Source: Bacteroidales bacterium UBA1309
GTDB lineage: Bacteria > Bacteroidota > Bacteroidia > Bacteroidales > Dysgonomonadaceae
DNA: 64,000 nt
NCBI GenBank assembly: GCA_002307185.1
Contig: DBTT01000020.1
Coordinates: 36,887 to 100,886 of the forward strand
Reading direction: 5' to 3'
Part shown: positions 1-7,765 of the stretch, one piece after another
How the letters are laid out: every line of letters starts with the position of its first letter
Position numbering within the stretch: position 1 is the first letter of the stretch
Program-made: the position numbers and the translations under genes
The notes under the pieces: model-generated
The model's input: the letters and a program-made list of their open reading frames with translations, nothing else
What the model was told of the DNA's origin: nothing
Database searches by the model: none

Positions 1-1
1 A

Positions 2-862
2 TTGGAAAACCACGGAATTGGTAAAAAGCAGTTTGATATTCCCAAAAAGACACTTGAAAAAATTGTTGAAAGCTACACGCGCGAATCGGGTGTCCGTGAA
101 CTGGACAAGAAAGTGGCCAAAATCATGCGAAAGATAGCACAAAGGATCGCTACTGAATCGGAATTTCCAAAATCGTTGGCTATTTCCGATTTGAAGGAGT
201 ATCTTGGTTCGGAAGAATATAACCGTGACCGCTATCAAGGAAACGAACACGCAGGAGTGGTAACCGGCCTCGCATGGACAGCAGTTGGAGGGGAAATATT
301 GTTCGTGGAAAGCTCTTTAAGCCGAGGAAACGGAAAGCTTACGCTCACCGGAAACTTGGGAAACGTGATGAAAGAATCGGCCATGCTGGCAATCGAATAT
401 CTTCACGCGCATACTCAACTGATCGGCATCAATGAAGACTTGTTCCAAAACTGGAACATACATATCCATGTGCCGGAAGGGGCTATCCCAAAAGACGGAC
501 CATCGGCAGGGATCACGATGGTCACATCATTGGCATCAGCCTTTACTCAACGGAAAGTGAAATCCAACCTGTCCATGACGGGTGAAATCACCTTAAGGGG
601 AAAAGTTCTTCCTGTTGGTGGCATCCGTGAGAAAATTCTTGCTGCAAAACGAGCAGGAATAAAAGAGATTATTCTTTGTGCAGAAAACAGAAAAGATGTG
701 GAAGAGGTGAAAGAGACATATAGGCAAGGACTAACTTTCCACTATGTGAGTGACATCAAAGAGGTATTGAGCCTGGCTCTTTTGGATCAAAAGGTAGCAA
801 ACCCGGTGGATTTTACGGTGCGGAAAGAAGATGAATCTGTTTCGAAGAAAGAAGCTTGCTGA
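2..862 (+). CDS. lon: Lon ATP-dependent protease, C-terminal part
   Basis: This is the 3' end of an ATP-dependent serine protease that degrades misfolded and regulatory proteins in the cytoplasm. The reading frame is open from the window edge, so the N-terminal domain and AAA+ Walker motifs lie outside. About 286 residues remain. The end of the AAA+ lid comes first, then the proteolytic domain. The catalytic serine is in PKDGPSAG (residue 168 of this fragment) and the catalytic lysine is in GGIREK (residue 211). The Ser-Lys spacing of 43 matches that of E. coli Lon. It ends at a shared two-way terminator facing the HU gene. Family assignment is certain; the true start is not visible. Confidence 0.97.
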   Translation: MENHGIGKKQFDIPKKTLEKIVESYTRESGVRELDKKVAKIMRKIAQRIATESEFPKSLAISDLKEYLGSEEYNRDRYQGNEHAGVVTGLAWTAVGGEILFVESSLSRGNGKLTLTGNLGNVMKESAMLAIEYLHAHTQLIGINEDLFQNWNIHIHVPEGAIPKDGPSAGITMVTSLASAFTQRKVKSNLSMTGEITLRGKVLPVGGIREKILAAKRAGIKEIILCAENRKDVEEVKETYRQGLTFHYVSDIKEVLSLALLDQKVANPVDFTVRKEDESVSKKEAC

Positions 863-869
863 AATACAA

Positions 870-905
870 AAAAGAGAATGCCGGATTATTCCCGCATTCT
901 CTTTT
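870..905. terminator. Bidirectional terminator between lon and HU
   Basis: A 12-bp perfect stem (AAAAGAGAATGC with GCATTCTCTTTT) closes on a short loop and is A-rich on one side and T-rich on the other. It can therefore end both the forward lon transcript and the reverse HU transcript. Confidence 0.85.
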
Positions 906-925
906 CACATCCTTGAGCAGATTCT

Positions 926-1195
926 TTACAATTCTCCGAATTCCGCACCTGCTTTAAATTTCACCACCTTCTTAGCTGGAATGTCAATTACAGCTTTTGT
1001 ACGGGGGTTAACTCCTTTACGCGCAGCTTTTTGTGTTACAGAAAATGTGCCAAAGCCAACAAGAGCGATTTTACCTCCTGCTTTTAGTTCTTCAGATACA
1101 GAAACGATAAAAGCATCCAATGCTTTTTTTGAGTCAGCTTTGCTCAATCCTGATTTTTCAGCAATTGAGTTAATTAATTCAGATTTGTTTGCCAT
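926..1195 (-). CDS. HU-family DNA-binding protein
   Basis: A small histone-like protein of 89 residues that dimerises, bends DNA and compacts the nucleoid. The N-terminal helical dimerisation part starts MANKSELINSIAEKSG. The beta-arm carries the family signature GFGTFSV followed by R-x-G-x-NP, which inserts a proline into the minor groove. The length is typical of HU. It is a single-gene unit with its own promoter at 1260-1292, and it converges on lon across a shared terminator. HU and IHF subunits are hard to tell apart by sequence alone; the length and arm favour HU. Confidence 0.95.
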   Translation of the reverse strand: MANKSELINSIAEKSGLSKADSKKALDAFIVSVSEELKAGGKIALVGFGTFSVTQKAARKGVNPRTKAVIDIPAKKVVKFKAGAEFGEL

Positions 1196-1259
1196 AATGA
1201 ATTTTGTTTTTTATAGTACTAAAGTGTAATGAAAATATTAGGTTTAAAGTTTTAATTTC

Positions 1260-1292
1260 CAAATATAAAGGATAATTCTTTTAGAATTCAAA
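1260..1292 (-). promoter_or_regulatory. Promoter of the HU gene
   Basis: On the reverse strand, TATATTTG (1260-1267) is a perfect Bacteroidota -7 box. TTTG (1289-1292) lies 21 bases upstream and fits the -33 element. The predicted leader is about 60 bases. Confidence 0.75.
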
Positions 1293-1371
1293 AAATAAGC
1301 AAAAAAAATGCATTTCCCTGTGTTTTTTTTTCATAAATAATCAGATGGGGGGTATTAAAAGAAAAAAATTG

Positions 1372-1379
1372 TACTTTTG
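1372..1379 (+). promoter_or_regulatory. -7 box of the rhomboid/que run
   Basis: TACTTTTG fits TAnnTTTG and lies 33 bases before the first rhomboid start codon. No clear -33 element is seen. This is the only obvious promoter before the tightly packed run 1413-5998. Confidence 0.6.
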
Positions 1380-1412
1380 TCTTACCGCATATAAAGAAAT
1401 TTTGTCTAAGCA

Positions 1413-2132
1413 ATGATAAATCAAAGAGGTTCGGGATTTTTGGGAAATATCCCCACGGTCACCAAAAATATAATCATAATCAACATCATTTGTTGGTTCG
1501 CTGAGATTGTTTTCGCTAAACGAGGAATTGATTTGACGGGGATTCTTGGTCTCCATTTTTTCAAGTCTGATGATTTCAATATTTATCAGTTTGTCAGTTA
1601 TATGTTCATGCACGACCCGAGTAGTATTGCGCATGTATTTTTCAATATGTTTGCCGTATTTATGTTCGGCCCCACACTGGAATCATTATGGGGGCCCAAA
1701 CGCTTCCTGATCTACTATATGGTGACGGGGATAGGTGCAGGTGTTGTGCAACAGCTTGCGTGGGCCTTTGATTACCGAGAATTGCTTTTAAATAGTGCTT
1801 CTTTAGTAAACACAGGAGCGAATATTATTGCACAAAGTGATTTTTTCAATATCCTTCCGCCAACAGTCGGTGCCTCGGGTGCAGTGTTTGGCATTTTACT
1901 TGCCTTTGGGATGTTGTTTCCAAACGTGCAGCTGATGCTTTTGTTCCCACCCATTCCCATCAAGGCTAAATGGTTTGTGATCGGTTACGGGTTGATGGAA
2001 TTGTATTTGGGTGTAGCCAATTTTTCTGGAGACAATGTGGCGCATTTTGCCCATTTGGGAGGAATGCTGTTCGGTATCTTTATGATTTTGTATTGGAAAA
2101 AAAACGATAAGTCGCGTGGCAAATTTTTTTGA
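1413..2132 (+). CDS. Rhomboid-family intramembrane serine protease (first of a pair)
   Basis: A 239-residue membrane protein expected to cleave transmembrane segments inside the lipid bilayer. It has about six hydrophobic helices. The active-site serine is S155 in GASGAVFG, with the partner histidine H214 in HFAHLGGM. An H-x3-N motif (H74, N78) in the second helix matches the oxyanion-stabilising residues of the family. It is the first gene of a forward run and overlaps the next rhomboid by 17 bases, which suggests coupled translation. Catalytic residues are complete, so it is probably active. The substrate is unknown. Confidence 0.93.
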   Translation: MINQRGSGFLGNIPTVTKNIIIINIICWFAEIVFAKRGIDLTGILGLHFFKSDDFNIYQFVSYMFMHDPSSIAHVFFNMFAVFMFGPTLESLWGPKRFLIYYMVTGIGAGVVQQLAWAFDYRELLLNSASLVNTGANIIAQSDFFNILPPTVGASGAVFGILLAFGMLFPNVQLMLLFPPIPIKAKWFVIGYGLMELYLGVANFSGDNVAHFAHLGGMLFGIFMILYWKKNDKSRGKFF

Positions 2133-3009
2133 TGACATAAAATTGAAATTCAAACAGGGAGACTTGTTGATGAAGCTTATTTTCATCAATGTAGTTATCT
2201 TCCTCTTGCTAAATATGGTCGGGATTGTTTTCAAGCTATTTCAAATCGGAGATTTCGATTTGGTTAACTACCTTGCTGTCCCATCTCTGCCGGATCAATT
2301 GTTGCTGAAACCGTGGACGCTGTTCACGTATATGTTTATTCATTACGAAATATTGCATATTCTTTTCAACATGCTGGTTCTTTATTGGTTTGGACGCTTG
2401 TTTCTTGGCTATTTCAGCGAACGCCAACTTGTCGGGTTATACATTTTAGGAGGTTTGGCAGGTGCTGTTGTCTATATTTTGGCATTCAATTTCATCCCTT
2501 ACTATGTGAATCTTCATTCGGTATTGCTCGGGGCGTCGGCTTCGGTGATGGCAATCGTTTTTGGTATTGCTTTCTATCGTCCCAACCTGAGAGTAAACCT
2601 CTTGTTCGTAGGATCAATAAAGATTTTGTATATCGCCTTGGTTATGTTTGCCATAGATTTCATTTCACTGGATGACATGGCGAATCCGGGAGGGCATGTG
2701 GCCCATATTGGTGGAGCAATTGCAGGATATTTATTTGCACTTGGAATGCAAAAGGGAAAAGATATAAGCTCCTGGATAAACCGAATAGTGGATGTGTTTG
2801 TTAACTTATACTACTCCCTCTTCTCCGGTAAAAAGAAACCGAAATTGAAAGTAATCTATTCGCAAAGAGAAAAGGATTATGAGTACAACCAGCGCAAGCA
2901 CAAGCAAGAGGCTGATTTAGACAAAATATTGGACAAGATAAAACAGTCAGGCTACGATTCGCTTTCGAGTGAAGAAAAGAAAAGGTTATTTGATGCCAGC
3001 AAGAAATAA
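2116..3009 (+). CDS. Rhomboid-family intramembrane serine protease (second of a pair)
   Basis: A 297-residue rhomboid. The serine S141 lies in GASAS, so the usual glycine after the serine is alanine. The histidine H197 lies in HVAHIGG, and the H-x3-N pair is in HILFNM. Beyond the six-helix core there is a basic, charged cytoplasmic tail (about residues 225-297) ending in a short helical motif, DKIKQSGYDSLSSEEKKRL, that is common in Bacteroidota rhomboids. It overlaps the previous gene by 17 bases and slightly overlaps the next one. The pair may form a functional unit or have diverged in substrate; this is inference. Confidence 0.92.
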   Translation: MANFFDDIKLKFKQGDLLMKLIFINVVIFLLLNMVGIVFKLFQIGDFDLVNYLAVPSLPDQLLLKPWTLFTYMFIHYEILHILFNMLVLYWFGRLFLGYFSERQLVGLYILGGLAGAVVYILAFNFIPYYVNLHSVLLGASASVMAIVFGIAFYRPNLRVNLLFVGSIKILYIALVMFAIDFISLDDMANPGGHVAHIGGAIAGYLFALGMQKGKDISSWINRIVDVFVNLYYSLFSGKKKPKLKVIYSQREKDYEYNQRKHKQEADLDKILDKIKQSGYDSLSSEEKKRLFDASKK

Positions 3010-4138
3010 GATAAAAAGTGCCAACTATAAAAGGATTCTCAAATACATTATTTTTGGGACAAATGTCGTTGCCTTGCTGTTGCTTATAGCTTCTTCATTT
3101 GCGTGGACAGTCTCTCCCAATGAACATATAGTTTTTTCGTATTTGGGCCTGTTTTTCCCGTTCGTTTTAGCGGTCAACATTGCCTATCTAATATTGTGGA
3201 TCATTTCTTTCAACTGGAAATTGTTGCTTATATCGTTATGTGTCTTGGCTTTTTGTTGGAAACCAATAAAAACTTACTTTCCGTTCCATTTTATCACCAA
3301 AGACATCCCGAAAGGTAGCATAAAATTTCTGACATATAACGTGAGAGGTTTTAATGGAACACTGAAGGACAAAAATGGTAATTCTAATCCGATTTTCACA
3401 TACATCCGAGACAGCAAAGCCGATATTGTTTGCATCCAGGAGTTTGTAGCGATGAGGAATCACGACGGAAATATAGCCACGAAGGCCGAATTAAAGAAAA
3501 TATTGAGACACTACCCTTATCAATCGGTGGTTGGTTTGGCTGCTTCCAACAAATTCAGCATCTACGGATTGGCCTGTTATTCAAAATATCCGATTATAAA
3601 GACATTCAAAATACCTTTCAGCGGCAACACCTTCAATGGTTCCGCTATTTTTAGGATTAAAATTAATGATAAAGTGATAAGCGTTGTGAATAACCATTTG
3701 GAGTCGAACAAGATTACATCTGAAGACAAACAGCTTTATCAACAGTTTTTAGAAAAGAAAAATTCGGACATGATTGGCAGTATTGCCCATAACATCCGCA
3801 ACCGTTTGGGCGTAGCATACCGGTTGCGTGCCTCCCAAGTTGATTCGGTAGCCTTATACGTGGCCAAAGAAAAAACCCAAACGGATGCCATGATTGTCTG
3901 TGGCGATTTTAACGATACGCCCATTTCGTATGCGTACCACAAGATGAAAAACGATTTGTACGATTCGTATGCAGAAACTGGAAGAGGGCCTGGCATAACT
4001 TATCACGAAAATCACTTTTTGTTTCGCATCGATTACATTCTTCACGACGACAATTTCAAGGCCTACAATGCGAAAGTTGGTAAGAAACCTTATTCCGACC
4101 ACTACCCGTTGATGACCTATTTGAAATTGAACGATTAA
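2993..4138 (+). CDS. Endonuclease/exonuclease/phosphatase-family membrane-anchored hydrolase
   Basis: The start chosen is ATG at 2993 (MPARNKIK), about 381 residues. An in-frame ATG at 2969 would lie deeper in the upstream gene. Two or three hydrophobic helices occupy roughly residues 20-100. A DNase I-like fold follows with the family motifs: LTYNVRGFNG (metal-binding Asn), CIQEF (metal-binding Glu), NNHLES (catalytic His), CGDFND, and SDHYPL (catalytic Asp-His). The family cleaves phosphodiesters in nucleic acids, phospholipids or inositol phosphates, and the sequence does not show which. A catalytic domain on the outer face of the inner membrane is inferred. Confidence 0.85.
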   Translation: MPARNKIKSANYKRILKYIIFGTNVVALLLLIASSFAWTVSPNEHIVFSYLGLFFPFVLAVNIAYLILWIISFNWKLLLISLCVLAFCWKPIKTYFPFHFITKDIPKGSIKFLTYNVRGFNGTLKDKNGNSNPIFTYIRDSKADIVCIQEFVAMRNHDGNIATKAELKKILRHYPYQSVVGLAASNKFSIYGLACYSKYPIIKTFKIPFSGNTFNGSAIFRIKINDKVISVVNNHLESNKITSEDKQLYQQFLEKKNSDMIGSIAHNIRNRLGVAYRLRASQVDSVALYVAKEKTQTDAMIVCGDFNDTPISYAYHKMKNDLYDSYAETGRGPGITYHENHFLFRIDYILHDDNFKAYNAKVGKKPYSDHYPLMTYLKLND

Positions 4139-4162
4139 TTTTTTTAGAGCATACAAATTACG

Positions 4163-4522
4163 ATGTATAAGATAAGTAAGCAATTTACATTTTCAGCTTC
4201 ACACCAATTGATTGGCCTAGGAGAAGATCACCCTTGCGCTCGTTTACACGGACACAATTACGTGGTGACCGTTCATTTGAAAGCCGAAAGATTGGATAGC
4301 ATAGGTTTTGTGAAAGATTACAGGGCTTTGTCAATAGTAAAAGATTATATAGACAACCATTTGGATCACAGGCATCTGAATGATATTATCCAAGAAAATC
4401 CAACTGCCGAAAACATCGCATTTTATCTGTTTTCAATTTTCAAAAAAGATATTCCTGAGCTGTATGCAGTGGAAGTGAGCGAAACCCCAAAAACATCTGC
4501 AATCTATGAGTCTGGTTGTTAA
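4163..4522 (+). CDS. queD: 6-carboxy-5,6,7,8-tetrahydropterin synthase QueD
   Basis: Converts 7,8-dihydroneopterin triphosphate to 6-carboxytetrahydropterin, the second step towards the tRNA nucleoside queuosine. The 119-residue length is normal. The zinc ligands are H14, H29 and H31 and the catalytic cysteine is C25, all in the stretch from SASHQLIG to LHGHNY. The DHRHLND and PTAENIA motifs of the family follow. It overlaps queE by 17 bases, so the two successive enzymes of 7-deazaguanine synthesis are made together. queC and queF are not in the window. Confidence 0.95.
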   Translation: MYKISKQFTFSASHQLIGLGEDHPCARLHGHNYVVTVHLKAERLDSIGFVKDYRALSIVKDYIDNHLDHRHLNDIIQENPTAENIAFYLFSIFKKDIPELYAVEVSETPKTSAIYESGC

Positions 4523-5087
4523 CGAAATATTTTATTCCCTGCAAGGAGAAGGCGGAAGAAGCGGAAGCCCGTCCATCTTTATCCGTCTCACACAATGCAA
4601 CTTGGCATGTAGCTTCTGCGACACCGATTTCTTTATCGGCAAAGAAATGTCGTTCGATGAAATTTACGAAGCCATCAAAGACTTTCCCTGCAAATGGATT
4701 ATATGGACTGGCGGTGAACCAACCATTCAGCTCAACGACGATGTACTTCAACAATTTCGAGACAAAGGCTACAAGCAGGCCATCGAGACAAATGGCACTC
4801 GCCGTGTGCCTGATGTGATAGATTACATCACTTGCAGTCCAAAACTGAATTATGCTTCCATCAAAAACAGAATTCCAAAGGTCAATGAAATTCGCATTCC
4901 GATAAAAAAAGGAGATGCCTTGCCCGACATTTCCATCTTTCCGGAGGCCGAGAATTATTTTGTGAGTCCAATTTTTGACAACGACCAGATCAATTGGGAA
5001 AACGTATCATATTGCGTTGATATAGTGAAGTTGCACCCCGAATGGTCTCTGAGTTTGCAAATTCATAAGTTAATACGGATAGAATGA
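4506..5087 (+). CDS. queE: 7-carboxy-7-deazaguanine synthase QueE
   Basis: A radical SAM enzyme that rearranges carboxytetrahydropterin to 7-carboxy-7-deazaguanine, directly after QueD in queuosine synthesis. It has 193 residues. The iron-sulfur ligands are C31, C35 and C38 in CNLACSFCD, the standard C-x3-C-x2-C arrangement. The substrate-binding start FYSLQGEG and the SAM-contacting WTGGEP are present. The length matches the short QueE class. It overlaps queD upstream and rnz downstream by 4 bases (ATGA). Confidence 0.95.
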   Translation: MSLVVNEIFYSLQGEGGRSGSPSIFIRLTQCNLACSFCDTDFFIGKEMSFDEIYEAIKDFPCKWIIWTGGEPTIQLNDDVLQQFRDKGYKQAIETNGTRRVPDVIDYITCSPKLNYASIKNRIPKVNEIRIPIKKGDALPDISIFPEAENYFVSPIFDNDQINWENVSYCVDIVKLHPEWSLSLQIHKLIRIE

Positions 5088-5998
5088 GTTCTTTCGAAGT
5101 TCAAATATTGGGTTGTGGTTCAGCAACGCCAACGCTTAACCATCATCCAACTTCTCAGGTGTTGAGAATCAGGGAGAAACTCTTTATGGTCGATTGCGGC
5201 GAAGGCACTCAGTTGCAAATGCGCAAATACAAAGTGAGTTTTAGCCGCCTGAGCCATATATTTATTTCCCATCTTCATGGCGACCACTGTTTCGGACTGA
5301 TCGGGTTGATTTCAACGCTCGATTTGCTCGGAAGGACAGGAGATATATTCATCCATGCCGAACCCTCCTTGAAACCAATCCTTCAACCGCAAATTGATTT
5401 TTTTGCGGCCCATTTGGCTTTTCAGGTACATTTTGAAGATTTCAACCCGAGAGCGAGTGCTGTAATATATGACGATCGTTCCCTCAAGGTAACCTCAATA
5501 CCTCTAGTTCACCGCATCGCTTGCGCCGGATTTTTATTTGAGGAAAAGCAAACGCCAGCGCATATAATTCCTGAAATGATCGCCTTCCATCAAATCCCGG
5601 TGAAACATATAGCAGACATCAAGGCTGGGGCTGATTATGTCACCCCCGAAGGAAAAACCATTCCGAATAGTCACCTGACCCGCCCATCCGAGCCGGCAAA
5701 GCGTTATGCTTACTGCTCAGACACGGCTTACAACGAAAAGATTATTCCACTGGTTGAAGGCGTTGATTTACTTTTCCATGAATCCACATTTATGGAGCAA
5801 GATGCCCTGAAGGCTAAAAAAACTTTCCATTCAACAACCAAGCAAGCAGCTACAATTGCGCGGAAGGCACAGGTAAAGGAATTGATGCTGGGACATTATT
5901 CTGCCAGATACAATCAGTTGGAACCACTCTTGCTCGAAGCAAAGGCTATTTTCCCAAATACGTTTTTGGCAAACGAAGGAGTAATGAAAAAATTGTAG
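5084..5998 (+). CDS. rnz: Ribonuclease Z (tRNA 3'-endonuclease)
   Basis: Removes the 3' trailer of precursor tRNAs. It is a metallo-beta-lactamase fold enzyme of 304 residues, typical of the short bacterial form. The dinuclear zinc motif HLHGDH (H63, H65, D67, H68) is intact, preceded by DCGEGTQ. Further ligands are in LVHR, in SDT around residue 219, and in the C-terminal GHYSARY. Its start overlaps queE by 4 bases. Placing it in one transcript with queD and queE links tRNA maturation and tRNA modification. It is the last gene of the forward run. Confidence 0.95.
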   Translation: MSSFEVQILGCGSATPTLNHHPTSQVLRIREKLFMVDCGEGTQLQMRKYKVSFSRLSHIFISHLHGDHCFGLIGLISTLDLLGRTGDIFIHAEPSLKPILQPQIDFFAAHLAFQVHFEDFNPRASAVIYDDRSLKVTSIPLVHRIACAGFLFEEKQTPAHIIPEMIAFHQIPVKHIADIKAGADYVTPEGKTIPNSHLTRPSEPAKRYAYCSDTAYNEKIIPLVEGVDLLFHESTFMEQDALKAKKTFHSTTKQAATIARKAQVKELMLGHYSARYNQLEPLLLEAKAIFPNTFLANEGVMKKL

Positions 5999-6024
5999 CA
6001 GAAATCATTTTTTTTTCTATTTCC

Positions 6025-6055
6025 TTGACCGTTACTGAAATTAATCCTAACTTTG
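6025..6055 (+). promoter_or_regulatory. Promoter of the small secreted protein gene
   Basis: TAACTTTG (6048-6055) is a perfect -7 box, and TTG at 6025-6027 lies 20 bases upstream. Transcription should begin near 6062. That rules out an upstream in-frame TTG at 6053 as the start codon and supports ATG 6074. Confidence 0.75.
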
Positions 6056-6073
6056 CCTTATAAATCAAGTTAT

Positions 6074-6382
6074 ATGAAACATCTTTACAAAGCATTGATA
6101 TTGTTTGCTTTTGCATGCGCCACTGCTACTGGATTTTCGAAAGAAAATGCCGGGGTGTTTTATACATTAGATACTCAAGATACAGAAATATCCATAACAG
6201 GCAATAAAATCTATATACAAAATCTTCCAACAGGAGGAAAGTTACAGGTTTTCAGTGTTTTGGGTGTAAGCGTGGCGATCATTGAAGTAAAAGCAGGTTC
6301 TGGAGAATACAACATCAACTTGCCAAAAGGCTACTACATCGTCAAAATTGGAGATGTTGTTAGAAAAGTAGCAATAAAATAA
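6074..6382 (+). CDS. Small secreted protein resembling a stand-alone T9SS sorting domain
   Basis: About 102 residues. A signal peptide (roughly residues 1-21, ending FACATATGFS) is followed by a single beta-rich domain. The domain has the shape of a type IX secretion C-terminal sorting domain: a hydrophobic Val-Phe-x-Val-x-Gly turn (LQVFSVLGVSV), then LPKGYYIVKIGD, ending in basic VRKVAIK. Such domains normally sit at the end of a large cargo protein; here nothing is attached. It could be a decayed cargo tail that kept its signal peptide, or a genuine miniature surface protein. It has its own promoter and terminator, which favours a working gene. The family match is by eye. Confidence 0.65.
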   Translation: MKHLYKALILFAFACATATGFSKENAGVFYTLDTQDTEISITGNKIYIQNLPTGGKLQVFSVLGVSVAIIEVKAGSGEYNINLPKGYYIVKIGDVVRKVAIK

Positions 6383-6409
6383 TAATTTGAGATTATTTTT
6401 CTTATATTT

Positions 6410-6443
6410 AAAAATCGGGCAGAGCAATCTTTCCGATTTTTTT
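6410..6443 (+). terminator. Terminator after the small secreted protein gene
   Basis: A 9-bp perfect stem, AAAAATCGG with CCGATTTTT, is followed by further T residues. It lies 28 bases after the stop codon. Confidence 0.8.
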
Positions 6444-6508
6444 ATGCCTCATGAATGAATATTTGTCGATTGTTTGACAAGAGCTACTAGTTTTATTTTG
6501 GAAAGATA

Positions 6509-6516
6509 TATATTTG
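6509..6516 (+). promoter_or_regulatory. -7 box of the GNAT-like gene
   Basis: TATATTTG lies 17 bases before the ATG at 6534. The -33 region is not clear. The predicted leader is only about 10 bases. Confidence 0.6.
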
Positions 6517-6533
6517 CATAAAATTTTAATTAC

Positions 6534-7667
6534 ATGTCTGTTGAAATTCTAAAAGTTACTACAAAAGGGCAATTAAGGAAGTTCGTTACCTTTCCTATTG
6601 ATAAATTATATAAAAACAATCCCTACTATGTTCCTTCTCTGGTGCTTGACGAGATGGGTACAATCGATACTGCGAAAAATCCAGCCTTTGATTTTTGTGA
6701 ACGGGAACTGCTGCTAGCCTACAAAGACGGGAAAATTGCGGGTCGTATTGCCGCCATCATCAATAACCGGGCAAATGAAATCTGGAATCAAAAATATGCC
6801 CGTTTTGGCTTTGTCGATTTTATTGATGACAATGAGGTCGTGGATGCTCTTTTTGAAACTGCCGAAAACTGGGCGCGATCCAAAGGGATGGAATATGTGG
6901 TTGGCCCCATGGGTTTTACGGATCTTGACCACGAAGGCCTGCTGATCGAGGGTTACGATCGCATTTCAACGATGTCAACCACTTACAGCTATCCGTACTA
7001 CAAAGAACAGATTGAGCGTGTTGGTTATCAAAAAGAAATCGACTGGTTGGAGTTTCGGATTCCCGTTCCAGAAAGGGTTCCTGAGCGGCATCAACGCATT
7101 GCGAAGTTGGTTGCGGACAAGTATGGATTGAAACTACTAAAATTTGAAAACCTGCGTCAGATAACCCCTTACGTGGACAAACTGTTCAATCAATTGAACG
7201 TTGCGTATGCACCTTTGTTTGGATTCACACCATTGACTAAGAAGCAAATAGATTATTATGTGAAGATGTATGTCCCGATGCTTCGTTGGGATTTGGTGTC
7301 GATTATCGTTAAAATTGAAACGGACGAAGTCATTGGGTTTGGTATTGGTATCCCAAGCCTGTCTTATGCGCTCCAGCAGTCGAGGGGAAGATTGTTCCCG
7401 TTTGGATGGTTTCATTTGCTCAAGGGCTTGAAAGGCAAAGGTAATAAAGTCGTTGAATTGCTGCTGATGGGCGTAGCCCCCGAATACCAAGGAAAAGGGG
7501 TCAATGCTTTGATATTTAGCGATTTTATCCCATCCGCCCACAATGCCGGATTTCGTTTTGCTGAGTCAAACCCTGAACTGGAGATCAACAACAAAATTCA
7601 GGCACAGTGGGATGGATTCAGTGCCGAGAACCATAAAAGAAGAAGGGCTTACAAGAAGAAGATTTGA
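6534..7667 (+). CDS. GNAT-like acyltransferase of unknown substrate, conserved in Bacteroidota
   Basis: A soluble protein of 377 residues. The C-terminal half contains a GNAT-like core: the segment VVELLLMGVAPEYQGKGVNA (about residues 304-323) has the V-x-P-x-(Y)-Q-G-K-G form of the acetyl-CoA pyrophosphate loop. The N-terminal half (for example GPMGFTDLDHEGLL around residue 125) is typical of a conserved Bacteroidota group without a known substrate. It stands alone, with its own promoter and a terminator shared with the gene beyond. Acyl transfer is inferred from the loop only. Confidence 0.7.
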   Translation: MSVEILKVTTKGQLRKFVTFPIDKLYKNNPYYVPSLVLDEMGTIDTAKNPAFDFCERELLLAYKDGKIAGRIAAIINNRANEIWNQKYARFGFVDFIDDNEVVDALFETAENWARSKGMEYVVGPMGFTDLDHEGLLIEGYDRISTMSTTYSYPYYKEQIERVGYQKEIDWLEFRIPVPERVPERHQRIAKLVADKYGLKLLKFENLRQITPYVDKLFNQLNVAYAPLFGFTPLTKKQIDYYVKMYVPMLRWDLVSIIVKIETDEVIGFGIGIPSLSYALQQSRGRLFPFGWFHLLKGLKGKGNKVVELLLMGVAPEYQGKGVNALIFSDFIPSAHNAGFRFAESNPELEINNKIQAQWDGFSAENHKRRRAYKKKI

Positions 7668-7686
7668 TTTGTTTCATAAATACAAA

Positions 7687-7717
7687 AAAACGCCGGGAAA
7701 CAACGTTCCGGCGTTTT
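7687..7717. terminator. Bidirectional terminator
   Basis: A 10-bp perfect stem, AAAACGCCGG with CCGGCGTTTT, lies between the convergent GNAT-like gene and the TPM gene. It is A-rich before and T-rich after, so it works for both strands. Confidence 0.85.
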
Positions 7718-7765
7718 CTATTCTATACGATTGGAATTTCAATAATATCCTAAGCGGAGTAAGAG

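Noticed and set aside
831..1229. Forward open frame across the HU gene
   Set aside because: It is the reverse complement of HU and overlaps lon; HU is clear on the other strand.
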